64,000 nucleotides of DNA from Bryoerythrophyllum caledonicum (taxonomy: Eukaryota > Streptophyta > Bryopsida > Pottiales > Pottiaceae). The DNA lies in NCBI GenBank assembly GCA_963971425.1, contig OZ020515.1, positions 2,782,678-2,846,677 on the forward strand, in the 5' to 3' direction. Below the pieces are notes generated by a model. The model saw nothing but the letters and a program-made list of their open reading frames with translations, did no database searches and had not been told where the DNA came from. The translations under genes and the position numbers were made by a program. Of the stretch, positions 1-11,200 are shown piece by piece (positions within the stretch are counted from its first letter, which is position 1; each line of letters begins with the position of its first letter).

Positions 1-1896
1 ATGTTGGCCTGCAAACCTTCTCCTTCTTCTCCACCAGTTTGGTGAAGAGTCGGCTCCGGTTGACCATGTCAACTGAAAATTCCTGGGCTGCCGGACCTCC
101 GTCAAGGCGGCTGCGGAAGCATTGGCCTTTTCCTTGGCCAGTTTCCGGGCCGTCACTGCGAGGGTGGTCTCCGCGAGGTACCGCTTCATCTTCTTCTCCA
201 TGTCGTTACTGGCCTTCTACATGGTGGTGATTTGCGTATGCAGTGCCTTCAAGTCCGTCTCCCGGTTCTGGAGTTCCTCCACCTTGTTGATGGCGTCTTC
301 CAGCCGGTCGACGTCGAGCCTCCGGAAGATCTGCTCCACGCTGGTGGTGATGACAAAGTTGGTCTCCTTAAGGAGGCCAACTCTCCAGCCGATCTCTCGG
401 GTGAGCTCGTCCATTTGCTTGAGCTGTCCTTTGGAGTCATCCTTATCTACCTTGCTCCTCTTCCGGCTGGTTCCTTCTGATTGTCTGGACTCTTCTCTGG
501 AGGATTCGGAGGAGCTGTCGATGCCCACACTCTCCGTCTCGGGCTCCTTCCCCCGAGGTGTCTTAGGAGTCTTCCGGCCTTCCGGAGTGCTCGTGGTTGC
601 TGCTCCCGGCACAGTCCTCTTTCCTCCAGATTCCTCTTCTTCCGACTCGTCCGCTTCATACCTTTGGAAGTTGAGCACTTCATTGTAGTGCCGGACTTCC
701 GCATGAGTGAGTTGCTGGTGGTGAGCAATGAGCATAAAGATGCACCACATACGAGGCCAGCGGTGTTGTTGATTTCCTCACCTTCTCGAGATTGGCTACG
801 AGCCGGTTGATTAGTTTGGTCATCAATGTCCCCTAGTCGACGACAATCTTTCTCCGGAGTGCTCCAAGGAAACTGTAGGCCCACTTCGCCACCACCCGTT
901 TTGGCTTTTCCGGATGGAAGATAGGGTTTAAAAACCCTAGCACGAGCAGGGCATCCTGGTGCTTAAGGTCTTGGAGGTTGTAGCCATCCTTTGGGTCTGT
1001 TGGTCCTCCGAACTCCTATGCCAAAAACTCGTCCCGTCGTTCCACCACCTTGGTGCGGCCAACTTGGAAGTCGTAGGCCTGAGACCACTCCGGGACTCTC
1101 GAGACTTCCGGATGGGCCCTCATCAGCCCCTTATACTTCTCGTCCGGCGTCCCAACAAGCTCCGGGACGTAGACCTCCTCCCGGATGCCCCACGGGACCT
1201 CGAGCAAACCCTCACAACTCATATACTTCAGGCTGTTTTTCAACATACCGAGTTCCTCCGGGTCTTCTGGGATCTCCGGAAGAACGCGGGTTAAGGGGGG
1301 CAGTGCAACAGCCGGCTCCTCGTCTCTCCGGCCGCGCCCATTCCTATCCGTCCTCTTCTTCTTGGCCATTGGTACTGACTTCATTAAACCTGCCTATCGC
1401 CTCACAGTCTCTCGAGGTTGTCCCTGCACGCACCGTCCTCACAAGAACTCTCCCTACATGACACACGTCCGTTCTAACCGTCTAAGTTTCAAACCCTAAC
1501 GGCCAGCAGTTAGAGAAACGATAAGAGAGAGAGAGAGAGAAAAGAATAAAGCCTTAACGCGAAACCCCACTACGCGAGAAAGAAATGGAGAAGAAAGAGT
1601 TTCCCCCCCTAACCCCATCCTTAAGTAGTCCGGCCGTTAGTACGGAGTCATGATGACAGTTGATGGTGACAGTTCCGGATAACTAACTGCCCCGGAATTC
1701 TGGTAACTGCTCCGGCTCCGATTTTAACCGCTTTTGGCTTAATTAGGGTTTGCAGTCCGGTCCATCTGCCTTTATTCTTACCTGAAGACTATCGGCTGTA
1801 TCCTAGCGCGGACTATCATAACTATTTAACTAATTTTTTTGTTTTAGCCGGATTTTTAAGTTAACTTCCGGCATCATGTGGGAACAGGGTCCCACA
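1..1896 (-). mobile_element. LTR-type unit, 5' part, cut by the window edge
   Basis: Read on the minus strand, this unit begins at 1896 with the 20-base near-palindrome TGTGGGACCCTGTTCCCACA. The same start is found at 4341, 29909 and 61601 (plus) and 27502 (minus). It contains the start of the family's gag-like protein (about 1384 downward: MKSVPMAKKKR..., then a conserved helical domain) and the coiled-coil part, and runs off the window at base 1. No reverse transcriptase is seen. It is a fossil copy, broken in roughly one to a few places, close in sequence to the 4341 and 61601 copies and therefore probably fairly young. Family assignment (LTR-like, gag-only) is inferred from the ends of the complete copies. 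Confidence 0.7.
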
Positions 1897-2769
1897 AAAC
1901 TCCTTTTTGTTTATGGATAAAATAAGTGTTCCTGGCCGAAGAGGTATGATTCATGCATGAAGGATCTAGTGAGGCTAACTCACGACAAGGCCACAAAAAG
2001 TTCCGCATAAAGGACCAAGTATTGATGGTTGACGATTTCACATGGCGGAATTTGCTGAACGGAAACTTGGCATGCTACTTTCTAAAGTCATGGCATGGGG
2101 AGATGACCTTACCCAATGCAAGGAAAATTATACCTGACATTGCAACAGCATTGCTTCTGTTCATCCTGCTGTTGCGATCCTCAGCGTATGTAAAGGAGTA
2201 TCTTCAGACACATGATATGGATGCTCAGTGTAAACGGAGACTATGTCAGCAATGGCAATATGACGAAGTATGTAAGAGTAGGTAGAGTTGATGCACTCTC
2301 AGCCTCCGAGTTCCTAAGAGCACTTGATGGGGGACTACAAGATTAGAGGTGAATGCAATCTGGACTGTGGGATTGGAGAGCCCTCGATCGAGATTGTTTT
2401 GAAAGATCCTGAGATTGTAGAAGATTTTTTGTGAGCGTTATTTTGAATATGTAGAGGCAACCCAATATAGATGGGTACTCTCTCCGTTTTTTGTTCCCAC
2501 TGTTGTACAATCCAATATTATGTGAATAAATTTTCAATTTCTTATTGGTCTTCAAATCATTGCATACATGAATGTCTACTTACTCTCTTTTAGAATTTCA
2601 ATTCCTTAAAGGTCTTCAATTCGATGCAACACATGAATGTCTATTTTCTCTAGATTGGAAGCTCGTCCGGTCTAGGATGACACCTGGATGCACAAAATTT
2701 TTAAGAGGTGTTGTTTTGTTAGGTGGTCAGCTGTTAGCAGGTCAGCTATTTTGTTATGATTCCACTAAA
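1897..2769. other. Intergenic stretch with one orphan ORF
   Basis: The only sizeable frame is 1953-2285 on the plus strand (about 110 codons from ATG, beginning MHEGSSEANSRQ). It has one hydrophobic stretch (ATALLLFILLL) and resembles no family I recognise. There is no clear splice site or promoter, so chance or a decayed exon are both possible. The rest is non-repetitive. Confidence 0.3.
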
Positions 2770-3110
2770 AAAGTCCTCGATCAGGAGCTCGGCCGGTCTA
2801 GATGTATCCTAGATGAGGACCTTCCTGGATTACGACGTAACTTGGATCGGGAGCTCGCCCGATTAGACTTAACCTGGATGAGGACCTTCCCGAGTCACGA
2901 CGTAACTTGGATTGGAAGCTCGCCCAGTTTTAGCGCCACCTAGATGAGACCTCCCCGGGTCTGGCGGTAACTTGGATCGGGAGCTCGCCCGGTCTAGACA
3001 TAACATGGTTTGGGACCTCCCTTTTCTGTTTCTGAAAATCTATCTCCCGCTCTCCACGTAACCTACATTGGGAGCTCTCTAGGTCTCGTAGTAAAGTCCG
3101 GATTTCAAAG
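2770..3110. repeat. ~65-bp minisatellite (GGGAGCTCGCCCGG motif)
   Basis: The block GATCGGGAGCTCGCCCG recurs with few changes at about 2779, 2845, 2910 and 2975, a period of 65-66 bases. Each copy is joined to a second conserved block, GATGAGGACCTTCCCGG...CGTAACTTG. More degenerate copies lie near 2660 and 3065. The period is not a multiple of 3 at every step, and the short frames across it are interrupted, so it is most likely non-coding tandem DNA. Confidence 0.8.
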
Positions 3111-4340
3111 TCCACATTTCATTCTAAAGTCCATTTTTACTTAAATATCGCATACATTTGTGTGGAGAAACTAGATTTGACACACGTCGTGAATCTAGAC
3201 GATCCAATCCAACAATGTAAGGATAGGATAAGGTAAGCCCCCTCCAATAACCAACAAAAACCCATAGCCAACGCCTATAAAATTGGGGTATATCTAACCC
3301 TCTTCCATCCCATTACCACCAACTCAGCCCCAAATTGAGGTTTGCTACTAGTCAAGACCCTTACTTTTGGTCGTTGGTTATAAGGGTACCTACTACTGGT
3401 CACCCACTAAACATGGTTGTTTAGTTTGAAACTTCAAAACTAAATCAGTTCTCATCAAAAAATATGAAATCACTTGGGTTGGAATTGTAATACTATTGGC
3501 TATCACTGAAAAATATAAGTGTAATTATCTCCTCTCTCCTCATATGCACACTCTTTAACCCTTAAATGCCGAAGCAGCCAAAAATTGGCTTCTTGGATGA
3601 CATTGTTGAATGATAAACAACAAAAACAACTATTTTTCATCCATTTTTTTCAAAAAGGAGAGTTTCTTGTATGTACAAGCATTTGATGATGATAAAATTG
3701 GCCTCATTGAGGTAATCATGTTTTATCTAAGAAAGAAAATGCTTGTGACACGGATCTCAATACAGTGAAATTGAGAAGCTTCTAGCTTTAGCTCTAGATC
3801 TGAATTCAAGCCATCAAAATGATATTTTTTGAATTTTAGCCCAACTGATGAAATGAAGTTAATGATGTCTAGTTTCCATACCATTTTCAAAATTAAAAAA
3901 ATATGTAAAATTGAATAAGTTATTGCAATTTGAACTTGGACCTATAACAGTGGTTCTAATTTTAGCCGAACACGGAACTTTCATTCACACCACAAGTTTT
4001 GGCACTATAATGTCCACTTTTGGTGAAATTTTCAGAATTTTATAGCATAAATTTTATCTTAATACGAATTTTCTTCACTTTTTCTTCAGAAAATCACACT
4101 AAATTCAAATTTCCACAAAAAAATCTGTGATTTTTGAAACATAATTGAGACATATGATCTCATCTTTAAAAAAAATTTACAAAAATTCTACTCATATCTC
4201 ATGAGAAACTAGAGCATACAGCTAATTGAAAATTTAGATTGATGCCACGGTCATAGGCTCCATCGTTTAAGGGTTAACTTGTCGGTTTTAGGGGGGCTTA
4301 CCTTAGCTCATTGTTGCTCGGAAACAAGCTTGAGCATAAT
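3111..4340. other. AT-rich gene-free interval
   Basis: No ORF of note, repeat family or RNA gene was recognised. The stretch is AT-rich with short A and T runs, and ends at the target site (ATAAT) of the LTR-type unit that starts at 4341. Confidence 0.6.
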
Positions 4341-7300
4341 TGTGGGACTCCGTTTCCACATGGTGCCGGAAGTTAACCTAAAAATCCGGCTAAAACAAAA
4401 AAAATAGTTAATAGTAATGTAAGTCCACGCTAGATAACAGCCTATAGTCTCCTGGTAGAAATAAGGACGGATGGGTGGGACTGGAAACTCTAATTACGCC
4501 AAAAGATAGTAAAATCTGAGCCGGAGCAGTTCCCGGAATTCTGGGGCAGATAGTTATCCGGAACCGTCGCCATCAACTGTCATCATGATACCGTACAAAC
4601 GGCCAGACTACTTAAGGCTGGGGTTTGGCAGGACACTCTTTCTTCTCACTCCATCTTCTCGCGACAAGGCAATCTCTCTCTCTTCCCTTTTTCTCTCATT
4701 TTGCGCCCTTACTCTTTCGGTTTTGCTAACCGCTTGCCATTAGGGTTTGGAATTCAGACGGTTAGAACGGACGTGCGTCCGTTAGAGAGGGTCTTTGGGA
4801 GGTTGGTGCGTGCAGGGACAACCTCGAGAGACTGTGAGGAGATAGGCAGAACTCATGAAGTCTGCACCGATGGCAAAGAAGAAGAAGACGGACAGGGATG
4901 GACGCGGTCAAAGAGACGAGGAACCGGCAGTTACCCTACCTCCCTTAACCCGCGTTGTTCCAGAGATACCAGAGGACCCGGACGAGCTCGGCATGCTGAA
5001 GAACAGTTTGAAGTACATGGGCTGTGAGGGGTTGCTCGAGGTTCCATGGGGCATCCGGGAGGAGGTCTACGTCCGGGAGCTTGTCGGGACGCCGGACGAG
5101 AAATACAAGGGGCTGATGAGAGCCCACCCGGAAGTATGGGGAGTCCCGGAGTGGTCCCAGGCCTACGATTTCCGGGCTGGCCGCACCAAGGTGGTGGAAT
5201 GGAGGGACGAGTTTCTAACGGACGAATTCGGAGGACCGGCTGACCCAAAGGATGGCTTCAACCTCCAAGACCTTAAGCACCAGGATGCCCAGCTTGTGCT
5301 AGGGTTTTTAAACCCTATCTTCCATCCGGAAAAGCCGAGAAGGGTGGTGGCGAAGTGGGCCTGTACTTTCCTCGGAGCACTCCAAGGAAAGATCGTCGTC
5401 GACTGAAGGACGCTGATGACCGAGCTGATCAACCGGCTCGTAGCCAACCTCCAGAAGGTGAAGAAATCAGCAACTCCGCTGGCTTCATATGTGGTGCATC
5501 TTAATGCTCACCACCAGCAGCTCACTCAGGCGGAAGTCCGGCACTACGACGAAGTGCTGAACTTCCAGAGGTATGGGGCGGACGAGTTGGAAGGAGAGGA
5601 GTCCGGAGGGAAGGAGCCTGCACCGGAGGCAGCAACCACGAGCACTCCGGAAGGCCGGAAAAACCCCAAGAGACCGAGGTGGAAAGAGCCCGAGACGACA
5701 AGTTCGGAAATCCGCAGTTCCTCCGCATCATTTGGAGAAGAAGAGTCCGGACACTCAGAAGGGACCAACCGGAAGAGGAGGAAGGTTGACAAGGACGACT
5801 CCAAGGGGCAGCTGAAGCAAATGGATGAGCTGACCCGCGAGATCGGCTGGAGAGTTGGTCTCCTAAAGGAGACCAACTTTGTCATCACCACCAGCGTGGC
5901 CCAGATCTTCCGGAGCCTGGATGTCGACCGGCTGAAGGATGCCATCAACAGGGAGGAGGAGCTCCGGAACCGTAAGACGGACGGAAAGGCACTGCACGCG
6001 CAGATTAAGACCATGTACAAGGTCAATACCGACATGGAGAAGAAGATGAAGCAGTACCTTGCGGAGGCCGCCCTGGCAGTGACGGCCCGGAAGCTGGCCG
6101 AAGGGAAGGCCAATGCCTCCGCAGCTGCCTTGAAGGAGGTCCGGGCAGCCCTGGATTTTCCGGTTGATACGGTCAACCGGAGTCGACTCTTCACCGAACT
6201 GGTGGAGAAGAAGGAGAAGGTCAGCTGGGCCAACATCATACGGTTTCTATTAGACCAGGCGGAGAAGATGGGCCGGACTTGGGAGCAGATGCGGCTGCTC
6301 GTCGACAACATCGTCATGGAAGAACCAGCAGTACCTGGTCCGGAAGTTACCCCGACCACCACACAAACTACAGCTCCTCCGGAACCCCCTCCACCTGCGA
6401 CAACTCCAGCTCCGGGAACCTCCGCCAATCCGGAGACCCTGGACACTCCGTCACCTCGGACGCTGACGGAAGGTATCGTACTCCCCAATCCGAGTACAAG
6501 TGAGATCCTGAAGAAGCTTTCGGATCTCCTGTCGCCACCCAACATGCGGCTTCCGGATCCCCCGGCTGAAGGCGACCTCCCAGTTGCACCAGGTCCGTAT
6601 CTCGGAAATTGGCGGACGGACCACGGAGTCCTTCTGGGAGCTACAGGGACTTGGTTTAGAAGACCGGGCCAGCCTCCGCGGCAAGAACACCGGCACCCCC
6701 AGTTCCGGAAGGATCACCGCACCCACCACCTCCACCACCGGACGCCAGTACTCCGGAGTTAGCTGTTCACCCAACATCCGGACCCTCGACCCGGAGGACC
6801 ACCCATTCGCCAGCAACATCGAAGAAAGCGAAAGGCAAGGCACGCGTCCTGGTAGAGATCTCTCCCTCCCGCCGGAGTGGGAGAAACCGGGGCCCAGGAG
6901 CTCCGACTTAGGATTAGTTAGTTCTTTTTTTTGCGTCTCCTTTCTTTCGTCTCAGGGTTAGAGTCCGGATCAGCAGCGACTAACGATGGGGCCCCAAGTG
7001 CACCCGGCTGCTGCCGGAGTCAATAGCCAGTTTGTAGTTAGATTAAGAAATCCGGAGACGGAACGGTTCCGTGATTTGTGGATCTGAGATCCGATCTGGA
7101 ACTTTTCCAGATTTCTCGGATCTTTTAGATAAGATCTAGCGGACTTCCCATTGATAGTTAGAAAGATATCTAAGTTTAGGTAGGACTTAGTTAGTACTTA
7201 GCAGAGGGTTTTTGGGCAAAACCCTTTCATCTTGTTCTACTCATTCAGGAATATACGTTATCATTTTCGCATCAGACTTGCTACCTTGTGTGTTTGAGAT

Positions 7301-8227
7301 GGCGTAGTAAACCTGTGAGGGACGGATCCATTCTTGAGGGTAGGGTTGTGTGAGTAATTCTTCCGGAATAGGGTAATTCAACCGCTTTGCCGGAGGGGGA
7401 AGCTGTCGAGGTCGGTGTTAGGAGATCGCCTGGGAGAGCTGGAGAGAACTATTGCAGAGGTGTTCCTGGTAGTCTCCAAGGTCCGGAAGTAGCCAGGAGG
7501 GGAAGAGATGAATTGCAGAGGTGTTCCTGGTAATCTCTAGTTCGCGGTAGGAACCGCTTAAAACTAGATTCCGGTCAATACCAGAGTCCTCCCCCAAGAT
7601 AGGAAAAAAGCCTGACACCCATACCTTGACGGAATAACCATAGTAAACGGTGTGCCTCTGTCTCGGAGAGTTGCAACGATACCCACCGGAATGTCGTTGT
7701 AGTTCGGATCAGTCTCTGTGTGACCGCATCCGAATGGCCTTTCGGATGTCGTGAGAGCCGACGTCCGGCCGCAGCAATCAAATTACCGGTTAGCAAAGTA
7801 GGGAGAGTGGTGTTCGGTCACTATAAGTTCCGGACAGTGGGTGCCTAGCCACTTTAAGTCACAGGGCAGTGGGAAACCCAGCCACTTACACAAAACAGGG
7901 TCAGTGGACTTCGGCCACTCGCTTAAAAACTCCAGGAGACCCTCTGAGGTGGAACAGAGATAAATCAAACCCTACTTTAGAATTCCGGAAACTACACTCC
8001 GGATAGTATTATATATAACCTGCATTCCGGAAGGACCCGGATCCAATGTAATTAAGTATACTTTCTAGCTAACTTGTAACCGAATTGCTTTTATCAGAGA
8101 GGTAGTCCGGAGTACTGGAAATAAGAACATTAGGTCTCTGGGAACAAAACCGGAGCGGTTACTCTGGGGAGCACTTAGTGACGATTGAGTGCATTCCGGA
8201 GGGATAATGTCTCTACGAACTGCAACA
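4341..8227 (+). mobile_element. Whole LTR-type unit, copy A (3.9 kb, gag-like coding region)
   Basis: The unit starts TGTGGGACTCC and ends ...GAACTGCAACA (TG...CA ends), flanked by ATAAT on the left and ATAAC on the right, a 4/5-matching 5-base target duplication. The order is: a ~500-base untranslated leader; a gag-like coding region (about 4.85-6.8 kb) with an N-terminal helical domain (PWGIREEVY, FLNPIFHPEKP), a long charged coiled coil and a Pro/Thr-rich tail; and a ~1.4-kb 3' region with short repeats. No protease, integrase, reverse transcriptase or second terminal repeat is present. It is a fossil: the coding region is broken about once or twice. It may be a solo LTR that carries a gene or a gag-only element. 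It looks young, with a core identical to the copy at 29909. Confidence 0.75.
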
Positions 8228-11200
8228 ATAACCATTTCACCAGCACACAATTGATAGAATTGCACAAAGTGCTGGAAAAAAAATCATATTCAAGTCTCAA
8301 GCGTCTTAGAATATCCGCAATGTTTAGAAAAGAACTTTGATTATTTTTACCCGGAGCTTATTATGCCCCTCAAATGAAAATTGCATAAATTTCTTGCCAG
8401 CAAATGCAACGAATATGATATCAACGTCTGTAAATATTAAAGAAGAAGAAGAACGCCGGTCCCCGGAGGAGGCCGGCGTGAGTAAAGTGTCCGTTCGTTC
8501 CACCACTAAGTCCATGCCCACCGGGCATGGGTTAGTAGTATGGAACTACTTCCCCCTTTCGAGGGTGGACACTATGTACCAGTAGCAAGTAACCAATATC
8601 AAAGGACCCGAGGTCCCAAAAAGTTTTTAAAAGAGGGAGGGCAAGTACAAAGAGTGCAAAAATGCAAGTGTAGATCTATGGAGGGGGGTTTAAAGTGTCC
8701 GGAAGGGGTTGATTGTTTTCAAGTTTACGTTTATGTAGGAGTATTGACATAGCATGTTGAATTGCATTAGTGTTAATATTTGAAAAGGTGGTTTGGATTG
8801 AAGTGATGGGGATTTTAAAGGTTTCTTCAATAATTGTCATTGAGGGGATGAAGGTGGTGGCTCTAGCACCCGCGGTGATAACAATGAGGGGGTCTACTTT
8901 CCATCCTAGTGCTTGAATATCATCAAGTAGTGGTTGGTATTTATTTGTTTTGTTTGAGATGGTGTCCGGGGAGAATCTATCATTACAGTATGTGAATTCA
9001 ATAAATTGGATGGTGAGATTAGGGTCTATATGGTTTGGTGGGGGGTCTTTGTAAGAAAGTCCTCTAACACATAGTAGGTCCGGTTTGAATCTTGCATTAC
9101 AATGACATCTTTGGGTATTACAGATGCATGGTAATAGCCACGGAGGGACCGTATTTTCTTGTGGATTGTCATTAAAGGTTCCGGCATTCATGAGAATGAA
9201 ACACCGAGATTTGGTTGATGATATGAGTAGTTTACGAATAGCCCATACGGCTTTATTGTGTCTCTTGACAATTAGTGAGTGTATATGGGGGTTTTGGCAC
9301 TTGAGTAAGACATGTAGCCATGTGTCTGGGTCCGTGGTGTTACAAATTGGACATGTAATTGTAGGGAATCTTTCTATTCCAAAGAAGAGTTGTTTACGGG
9401 CATTCCCCATGTATTGTCCGGTGCGAAATTTGATTAGGCATGTGATTTGTGAATCCGTTATAATGGGGTTTTTCCAAAAATTGTTGGATAGAACGTTATG
9501 AATGTTTGGGTTGCCAGTCCATTTATCAATATTGGGGAAGTTTTCTGTAAGTTGTTTTAGGTTATTTACAAGATCATGTTTTTTGAGGTATTTGTCCAAG
9601 AATCGTATGGGGCCTTTGTCAGGAGTTTCACCCATAGAGGGCCATTCATATCTATGGAAGTAGTATGGGGTGGCATGGGCGTGTTCGTATGGGTGTTCGG
9701 CATTCTTGTGGGTTTTTTCTCTTCCTTCCTTTGCTAGTTTGTCGGCTTGTTCATTACCGTCGATATTAGCATGGGCACGGACTTTATGGAGTGTAGTAAT
9801 TTGTGTACGGTTTTGGAGCATTTCAACCATAGATGTAAGGATAGTTTTATCCGGGTGACTATTGTGTAAAGTAGGGTGTTTAATATGTGTATTAAGGAGG
9901 TATAGTACATTTATGCAATCTGTAAAAATGTGAGCCGGTTCGTGTGGGTATTGGGTGGTGATTATTTTAAGGGTTTTGTGTATAGCCATCATTTCGGCTC
10001 TTAGAATATTTTGGAGTCCATGTAGTCTTTTACCTAATTTAATTTGTTTGGTTGAATTGTATATCCCATAACCGGCTTTTTCACGATGCCAATGTCCCGG
10101 GCTTACTTCGGTTGGTTCTTTGAAGGAGCCGTCAGTGTAGTAGCTAAAGTTGGGGTCAAATTTAGGGTCTGTATTAATTTGGTAGTAGGAGAGGGGGAGG
10201 CTTAATTCGGCAATTTGTGATGTGGAGATGTTTGTGTGGGGGGCTTTAGACCATTTTTTGTTGCGATTTACACGGGTTGAAATGGGTGTGGGAGAAGCAA
10301 TTGCGGTATAGACCTTGTTAATGTTTAGATTTTTTGCTATCAAAGTTAGATGAGTAAGGTTGTCTAGAGTACCTATTTCACAAGTTTGTTGGTGTATACA
10401 TAAGATACGTAGAGTTGCCGGTTCAAGGCGGGGTGTTTGTATTTGCGGTGGTATAGTGGGTTCTTTGTATGTCATAGAGTCCGCTTCGAATAGTACTATG
10501 ATGTGGGAGTCCGGGAATGGGCCTAAGTGTGGGTTAGGGTTATGGTACCAATGATTGTCGGGAGTGATAATAATGGTGATGTTGTGGTTGGGGTCATTAT
10601 TTGCCGCTAGGCGTGCCCAATGTATTGCTTGTTGAGTTTCTTCTCCGTTGTGAGGGTGTGCAAGGCCTATTCCACTCCACTTGTAATCAAAAGCTTTACC
10701 AAGAGAACCAAAAATCATATCGCGTTCGAATGGAGAGTAAAATTTTGAGATTTTTGTGGGGCATGTAACGGGGGATGAGAAGTATGAATGTGTGATATTC
10801 AGGGATGTAATAAGGTAGTCTAGGATAGGATCGGGTAATGTGTAGTGTGCATTTTTAAGGGGGTCATTTTTGGGTATTCGGTAGTTATATCTTTGGTATA
10901 GCCAAACAATTTCGGTTTCAAAAGTTTGGGGTATTGGTTCAATGCTAATGGAGGTTTGTAGTGCATTGTGATATTGGTTCCATAGCCAATGTAGTCTAGT
11001 GAGTGGTATGGTAATTAGGTGTCTCCCATTACCTTCGTATATGTGGGCATTATCTTGTTGTATTTTAATAGTATTTGTTTGTGCGAGGATGTCTGTTTCG
11101 GGGTTGCATTCGGTTGTAAGGATGTTAAGGAGGGGGATAATAAGAGGTGGCGTGACAAATCTATTATCTCGAGGTTGTGCTTGAGGGTGATGTAATTGTA

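Noticed and set aside
5544-6545. Long minus-strand Ser-rich frame inside LTR-type copies (also at 31129 and 62819)
   Set aside because: Antisense shadow of the coiled-coil coding region; its residues are complement artefacts of biased codons.
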